A stretch of DNA of 64,000 nt from Diplonema papillatum (taxonomy: Eukaryota > Euglenozoa > Diplonemea > Diplonemida > Diplonemidae). Below the pieces are notes generated by a model. That model saw nothing but the letters and a program-made list of their open reading frames with translations, was not told the DNA's origin and did not search any database. The translations under genes and the position numbers were made by a program. Positions 59,317 through 64,000 of the stretch are shown piece by piece. The stretch's first letter is position 1, and each line of letters starts with the position of its first letter. The stretch lies in NCBI GenBank assembly GCA_030068145.1, contig JAPJBO010000962.1, positions 20,200-84,199 of the forward strand. Reading direction: 5' to 3'.

Positions 59317-59940
59317 CTTGCTTCCTTTGCTCTAGGTGTAGTAGTGTTGTTGTTTATTTCACCTGTTTTCATTTGGGTCGACCAGTTGCACCTTATGAAT
59401 CCACTTCATTCAGTTGCCCTGCAGCGCTGGTGGGACACAATACTGAAATGAAAGGGAGCAGAAGACAGAAGATAGTTGAAGCATGGCTAAAAATGAAAGA
59501 GAGTTGAAGAATGGTAAAAGTGCCTCAAGACAGAAATCTGGTTTAGCCTGTGTCTCTTCCCAAAAAGGAAGATCAAGACAGAAATCCAGTTTGACCTGTG
59601 TTGGCACCACACTCAACCCCCTACCCTCACACCAACCCACTCAACTCCACCCACCCCACTCACCAACCTGCCCACCAACCTACCCACACCAACTCACCAC
59701 TCACCACACCAACCCACTCAACTAACTCACACACACACCCCCACCCACCCACCCCACTCACCACTCACCACACCAACCCACTCAACTAACCCACCACACC
59801 CCACCCACCCCACTCACCAACCTGCCCACTCAACCAACCCATTGCTCACACACCACACACACCCCCACCCACCCACCCACTCACCAACCTGCCCACACCA
59901 AACCACTCACCACTCACCACTCAACCAACCCATTACTATA
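59317..59940. other. Upstream region and CA/CCAC-rich low complexity
   Basis: 59317-59600 is the 5' flank of the zinc-ribbon-like gene, with two GACAGAAATC(T/C)(G/A)GTTT phrases. 59612-59938 is a degenerate (CCAC/CCAACCCACTCA)n stretch. No gene. Confidence 0.6.
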
Positions 59941-60153
59941 ACATGCAGGGTCAAAACCTTGTGTCTTTTTGAAAATGGCAAAAAAAAAATTTCCGGGAAA
60001 AAATTGGGTTTTTTGAATTTTAAAAGTTTGGAACAAACTCTGCAGTAATTTTTGAGGAAGTTGAGCAAAATTTTTTTTTTCCAACATTTTTTTTGGGCTC
60101 CATCGGCCCCGCGGGAGCGTTTTAAAAAGACACAAGGTTCTGACCCTGCATGA
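59941..60153. mobile_element. 212 bp TA element, copy 7
   Basis: CATG 59942 to CATG 60152; TA flanks. Confidence 0.9.
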
Positions 60154-60155
60154 TA

Positions 60156-60600
60156 ATGACGTCTAAGTTCCGCTGAACTGCTTTTTTTTGGGTTCGGCGG
60201 AACTTAGAGGGTATCATGCAGGGTCAAAACCTTGTGTCTTTTTAAAACGCTCCCGCGGGGCCGATGGAGCCCAAAAAAAAATTTTGGAAAAAAAAAAATT
60301 TGCTCAACTTCCTCAAAAAATACTGCAGAGTTTGTTCCAAACTTTTAAAATTCAAAAAACCCATTTTTTTTCCGGAATTTTTTTTTTTGCCATTTCCAAA
60401 AAGACACAAGGTTTTGACCCTGCATGGTATTGACGTCTAAGTTCCGCTGAACCACTTTTTTTTGGGTTCGGCGGAACTTAGACGTCTAAGTTCCGCTGAA
60501 CCGCTTTTTTTTGGGTTCAGCGGAACTTAGAGGGTATTGACGTCTAAGTTCCGCTGAACCACTTTTTTTTGGGTTCAGCGGAACTTAGGCGTAGGCTACG
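60156..60600. repeat. Hairpin repeat family 2 (GACGTCTAAGTTCCGCTGAA)
   Basis: About four palindromes of 58-60 bp (GTCTAAGTTCCGCTGAAC...GTTCAGCGGAACTTAGA) around a T8 loop, at 60156-60210, 60430-60485, 60485-60537 and 60540-60590. Copy 8 of the TA element is inserted between units. Confidence 0.85.
60214..60427. mobile_element. 212 bp TA element, copy 8
   Basis: CATG 60215 to CATG 60426; TA flanks (GGTA / GTAT). Confidence 0.9.
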
Positions 60601-60613
60601 GCTAAGTTCCACA

Positions 60614-60718
60614 TGCCAGAGTTTGTTCCAAACTTTTAAAATTCAAAAAACCCAATTTTTTTCCGGAAATTTTTTTTTTGCCATTTTCAAAAAGACACAA
60701 GGTTTTGACCCTGCATGA
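60614..60718. mobile_element. 212 bp TA element, copy 9, left half missing
   Basis: Begins inside the element at CCAGAGTTTGTTCC and ends CATG 60717 A. Followed after TA by copy 10. Confidence 0.85.
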
Positions 60719-60720
60719 TA

Positions 60721-60934
60721 ACATGCAGGGTCAAAACCTTGTGTCTTTTTGGAAATGGCCAAAAAAAAATTTCCGGAAAAAAAATGGGTTTTTTGAATTT
60801 TAAAAGTTTGGAACAAACTCTGCAGTAATTTTTGAGGAAGTTGAGCAAATTTTTTTTTTTCCAAAAAATTTTTTAGGGCTCCATCGGCCCCGCGGGAGCG
60901 TTTTAAAAAGACACAAGGTTTTGACCCTGCATGA
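60721..60934. mobile_element. 212 bp TA element, copy 10
   Basis: CATG 60722 to CATG 60933. Shares the TA at 60719-60720 with copy 9. Confidence 0.9.
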
Positions 60935-61160
60935 TAAACACTTCAATACCTGTTGCTGTTCCACCTTCCGTTCAGAGGGAGTTTAATACTTGGCGCGCTG
61001 CTGTCAGCAAGCCGCTCAAAGTGAAGAAGCTTTTCCAGTGCATCCCATCCACGGTTTTTGTGGATGCTTCTCTGAAAGGATGGGGAATGGTGGCGATCGA
61101 TAGCCGCACAAAGGAGGTTATTAGTAGCTGGCAATTCCTGGCAGCTCTTCGGTTAGAGTC
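60935..61160 (+). pseudogene. RNase H fragment of a retroelement
   Basis: Plus frame: VPPSVQREFNTWRAAVSKPL then STVFVDASLKGWGMVAIDSR. The second segment is an RNase H beginning (first catalytic Asp, DASxxGWG) as in DIRS-order or LTR elements. Truncated both sides by TA elements and tandem repeats. Confidence 0.6.
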
Positions 61161-61338
61161 GCGTAGAGCATTTCCATTACAAAAAACTTCGGTTAGAGTC
61201 GCAAGCCATTTTCATTGAGAAAAACTTCGGTTAGAGTCGAGCATTTCCATTACAAAAAACTTCGGTTAGAGTCGCAAGCCATTTTCATTGAGAAAAACTT
61301 CGGTTAGAGTCGCAAGCCATTTTCATTGAGAAAAATGG
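61150..61338. repeat. Tandem repeat, about 38 bp (ACTTCGGTTAGAGTCG)
   Basis: Five copies of CTTCGGTTAGAGTCGCAAGC or a variant with GAGCATTTCC. It seems to have grown from the end of the RNase H fragment. Confidence 0.85.
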
Positions 61339-61472
61339 GAATTTAATGCCAGCTAATTTTGTGCAAAGCTCCGGCAGAGAACGAAACCCACCAAACAGGA
61401 TACGTATTTTCTTGTCCGGGGGTTTCGGGCTCTGTCGCTTTCCGGAACTGGCGACACTACCAAGGTCGAATA
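61339..61472. other. Short unique stretch, possible retroelement remnant
   Basis: 134 bp between the tandem repeat and copy 11. No frame with a motif. Confidence 0.3.
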
Positions 61473-61689
61473 ACATGCAGGGTCAAAACCTTGTGTCTTT
61501 TTGAAAATGGCAAAAAAAAAAAAAATCCAGAAAAAAATTGGGTTTTTTGAATTTTAAAAGTTTGGAACAAACTCTGCAGTAATTTTTGAGGAAGTTGAGC
61601 AATTTTTTTTTTTTCCAAAAAAATTTTTTTGGGGTCCATCGGCCCCGCGGGAGCGTTTTAAAAAGACACAAGGTTTTGACCCTGAGTGT
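61473..61689. mobile_element. 212 bp TA element, copy 11, right end eroded
   Basis: CATG 61474; the right end reads GACCCTGAGTG instead of GACCCTGCATG, then TTAG. Immediately followed by copy 12. Confidence 0.85.
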
Positions 61690-61691
61690 TA

Positions 61692-61905
61692 GCATGCAGG
61701 GTCAAAACCTTGTGTCTTTTTAAAACGCTCCCGCGGGGCCGATGGACCCCAAAAAAAAATTTTGGAAAAAAAAAAATTGCTCAACTTCCTCAAAAATTAC
61801 TGCAGAGTTTGTTCCAAAATTTTAAAATTCAAAAACCCCATTTTTTTTTCGGAAATTTTTTTTTTTGCCATTTCCAAAAAGACACAAGGTTTTGAGCCTG
61901 CATGC
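61692..61905. mobile_element. 212 bp TA element, copy 12
   Basis: CATG 61693 to CATG 61904; TA at both sides. Right inner TIR has GAGCCTG for GACCCTG. Confidence 0.9.
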
Positions 61906-62140
61906 TATTTTCCCTGAGGTAAGCCCGTTAATACCGTCTTCGGAAAAATATTGGATAGGAAAATATTTGGATAGGAATAATATTTGGATAGGAAATATTT
62001 TGGATAAAACGGCCTTCCACGGCACAATTGGATATTCTTCCGGATATTTTGTTTTTGAATTTATGTCTTCTCTGATTGCCCGCACAGTAGCTGCTTTACC
62101 CGGACGGGATTTTCTGCTCGGCTCTCTTGATGGGCAGGAG
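61906..62140. other. Spacer with GGATAGGAAAATATTTGGATAG repeats
   Basis: Four short ATTGGATAGGAA-type repeats (61950-62000), then an open plus stretch (FHGTIGYSSGYFVFEF...) with no recognised motif. Confidence 0.4.
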
Positions 62141-62460
62141 TCTAAAGTCCCCAAAGTCTAAAGTAGGACTTTAGACTTTGGCCCAAGCAATCCCGGGTTC
62201 AAATCTCAAAGTCTAAAGTAGCCAGGGTCTAAAGTCCCAAAGTCTAAAGTAGCCAGGGTCTAAAGTAGGACTTTAGACCTTGGCTACTTTAGACTTTGAG
62301 ATTTGAACCCGGGATTGCTTGGGCCAAAGTCTAAAGTCTACTTTAGACTTTGGCCCAAGCAATTTTGGGTTCAAAATCTCAAAGTCTAAAGTAGCCAAGG
62401 TCTAAAGTCCTACTTTAGACTTTGGGACTTTAGACCCTGGCTACTTTGAACCTTGGCTAC
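62141..62460. repeat. Hairpin repeat family 3 (AAAGTCTAAAGTAGCCAGGG)
   Basis: A maze of direct and inverted copies of AGTCTAAAGTAGGACTTTAG and CCCAAGCAATCCCGGGTTCA. Large stretches (62165-62215 versus 62290-62335) pair as hairpin arms. No gene. Confidence 0.85.
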
Positions 62461-62554
62461 TTGGTCAAAATTTTGGGTCAAAATTCTGGGTTCAAAATTT
62501 TGGGTCAAAATTTTGGGTCAAAATTTTTGGGTCAATTTTGGGTTCAAAAATTTA

Positions 62555-62768
62555 GCATGCAGGGTCAAAACCTTGTGTCTTTTTGAAAATGGCAAAAAAA
62601 AAGTTTCCAGAAAAAAAATGGGGTTTTTGAATTTTAAAAGTTTGGAACAAACTCTGCAGTAATTTTTGAGGAAGTTGAGCAAAAAATTTTTTTTCCAACT
62701 TTTTTTTTTGGGGTCCATCGGCTCCGCGGGAGCGTTTTAAAAAGACACAAGGTTCTGACCCTGCATGG
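62555..62768. mobile_element. 212 bp TA element, copy 13
   Basis: CATG 62556 to CATG 62767; TA flanks. To its left is (GGTCAAAATTTT)n low complexity. Confidence 0.9.
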
Positions 62769-62975
62769 TAGTTGGACGCTCCCGGACAAGGTGTAGTTGG
62801 ACCAATCCAAAATAGCCAGGGGCCAACTACACCTTGTCCGGCAGCCAACTACACTTTGTCTAACAAGGTGTAGTTGGCTGCCGGACAAGGTGTAGTTGGG
62901 GCTGCCGGACAAGGTGTAGTTGGACCAATCCAAAATAGCCACGGGCCAACTACACCTGTCCGGCAGCCAACTGGC
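62769..62975. repeat. Hairpin repeat family 4 (GGACAAGGTGTAGTTGG)
   Basis: Alternating GACAAGGTGTAGTTGG and CCAACTACACCTTGTCC, with GACCAATCCAAAATAGCCA twice. Several hairpins are possible. Confidence 0.85.
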
Positions 62976-62984
62976 GCCGTTCCC

Positions 62985-63212
62985 GATGGCGTCCTACTCG
63001 GACGCCAACTCGACCTTTTTTGATTCATTCCACCTATAGGACGCCAACTCGACCTTTTTTGATTCATTCACCTCTCGGACGCCAACTCGACCTTTTTTGA
63101 TTCACAAATTTTAGGACGCCAACTCGACCTTTTTTGGACCTTTTGAATCAAGACGCCATCCACACCTTATTCCTGTATACTTCACCTGTAGGACGCCAAC
63201 TCGACCTTTTTG
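62985..63212. repeat. Tandem repeat (GGACGCCAACTCGACCTTTT), about 50 bp period
   Basis: Five or six copies with variable spacers (ATTCATTCCACC, ATTCACAAATTTTA and others). Confidence 0.85.
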
Positions 63213-64000
63213 GTCATAGGGGGGGGTCATATAGGGGTCATATGGGGGTCATATGGGGGTCATATAGGGGTCATATGGGGGTCATATGGGGGTCATATAG
63301 GGGTCATATGGGGGTCATATAGGGGTCATATGGGGGTCATATAGGGGTCATATGGGGGTCATATGGGGGTCATATAGGGGTCATATAGGGGTCATATGGG
63401 GGTCATATGGGGGTCATATGGGGGTCATATGGGGGTCATATGGGGGTCATATGGGGGTCATATAGGGGTCATATGGGGGTCATATGGGGGTCATATGGGG
63501 GTCATATGGGGGTCATATGGGGGTCATATGGGGGTCATATGGGGGTCATATGGGGGTCATATAGGGGTCATATGGGGGTCATATGGGGGTCATATGGGGG
63601 TCATATGGGGGTCATATGGGGTCATATAGGGGTCATATGGGGTCATATGGGGTCATATAGGGGTCATATAGGGGTCATATGGGGGTCATATGGGGGTCAT
63701 ATGGGGGTCATATGGGGGTCATATGGGGGTCATATAGGGGTCATATGGGGGTCATATGGGGGTCATATCATGCAGGGTCAAGACCTTGTGTCTTTTTGAA
63801 AATGGCAAAAAAAAAAATTCCGGAAAAAAAATGGGTTTTTTGAATTTTAAAAGTTTGGAACAAACTCTGCAGTAATTTTTGAGGAAGTTGAGCAAAATTT
63901 TTTTTTCCGAAAAATTTCTTAGGGGTCCATCGGCCCCGCGGGCGCGTTTTAAAAAGACACAAGGTTTTGACCCTGCATGATATAGGGGTCATATGGGGGT
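63213..64000. repeat. Minisatellite (TCATATGGGGG)n, 11 bp, split by TA element
   Basis: About 50 units of GTCATATGGGG(G) or GTCATATAGGGG, from 63213 to 63768, resuming at 63980 to the window edge after element copy 14. Runs of four to five G recur every 11 bp. Confidence 0.95.
63768..63980. mobile_element. 212 bp TA element, copy 14
   Basis: CATG 63769 to CATG 63979, inserted at a TA of the ATATGGGGG minisatellite, which provides an unambiguous empty-site sequence. Confidence 0.95.

Noticed and set aside
62190..62206. GGTTCAAATC, resembling a tRNA B box
   Set aside because: It lies in a palindromic repeat; no A box, acceptor stem or cloverleaf can be formed.
63396..63799. Frames of repeated GSYGGHMGVIW
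   Set aside because: Translation of the ATATGGGGGTC minisatellite.
54495..63981. Regularly recurring 212 bp units as a CRISPR-like array
   Set aside because: The repeats are long, in both orientations, with target duplications and unequal spacing; this is a eukaryotic transposon family.

Overview
This is a nuclear segment of a eukaryote, probably a protist. The evidence is genes broken by GT-AG introns, recognisable eukaryotic proteins (RagC/D GTPase, MCM8, a fukutin/LicD-type transferase, a two-PH-domain protein) and a heavy load of eukaryotic retrotransposons. The repeat load, the DIRS-order (tyrosine-recombinase) retroelements and the fact that every host gene I can support lies on the minus strand would suit an alga or alveolate-like protist. 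The sequence alone does not fix the species.

Layout. 1-6.7 kb: a satellite (about 86 bp monomer in 173 bp pairs) next to the ruins of a plus-strand tyrosine-recombinase (YR) retroelement: RT/RNase H remnant, long direct repeats, YR remnant. 6.7-9.5 kb: AT-rich spacer, a 43 bp minisatellite and one end of a TIR transposon. 9.8-24.4 kb: minus-strand host genes, namely a partial RagC/D GTPase, a two-exon membrane protein, and a five-exon coiled-coil/Tudor-like/PH-PH gene. The PH gene's introns hold a MULE-like foldback element (15891-17204) and a complete 4.5 kb Kangaroo/PAT-like retroelement (18713-23226).

24.6-34.6 kb: three copies of one LINE clade (OTU protease, APE endonuclease, RT, RNase H, Cys-rich tail), two of them bordering a 1.1 kb TIR transposon. 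35-47.8 kb: minus-strand host genes: MCM8-like helicase with a degraded ATPase site, LicD/fukutin-like membrane protein, J-like membrane protein, a three-exon secreted Cys-rich protein with a LINE fragment in intron 1, and an orphan 531-residue protein. 47.8-50.9 kb: mostly noncoding spacer.

51-55.4 kb: a second YR retroelement (YR, RNase H, RT, gag remnant) on the minus strand. 54.5-64 kb: an accretion zone of short repeats. It contains 14 copies of a 212 bp TA-flanked inverted-repeat element, several hairpin families, a large nested foldback element, minisatellites, and one small host gene (58462-59316) whose reading frame is interrupted by one 212 bp element and is restored exactly if that element is removed.

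The strongest observations are (1) the 212 bp TA-bounded family, (2) the Kangaroo-like element with perfect split direct repeats and an opposite-strand recombinase, (3) two further YR elements whose recombinase gene is itself bracketed by direct repeats, and (4) an MCM8 homologue lacking canonical catalytic residues. All domain calls are from reading motifs by eye; no database search was possible.
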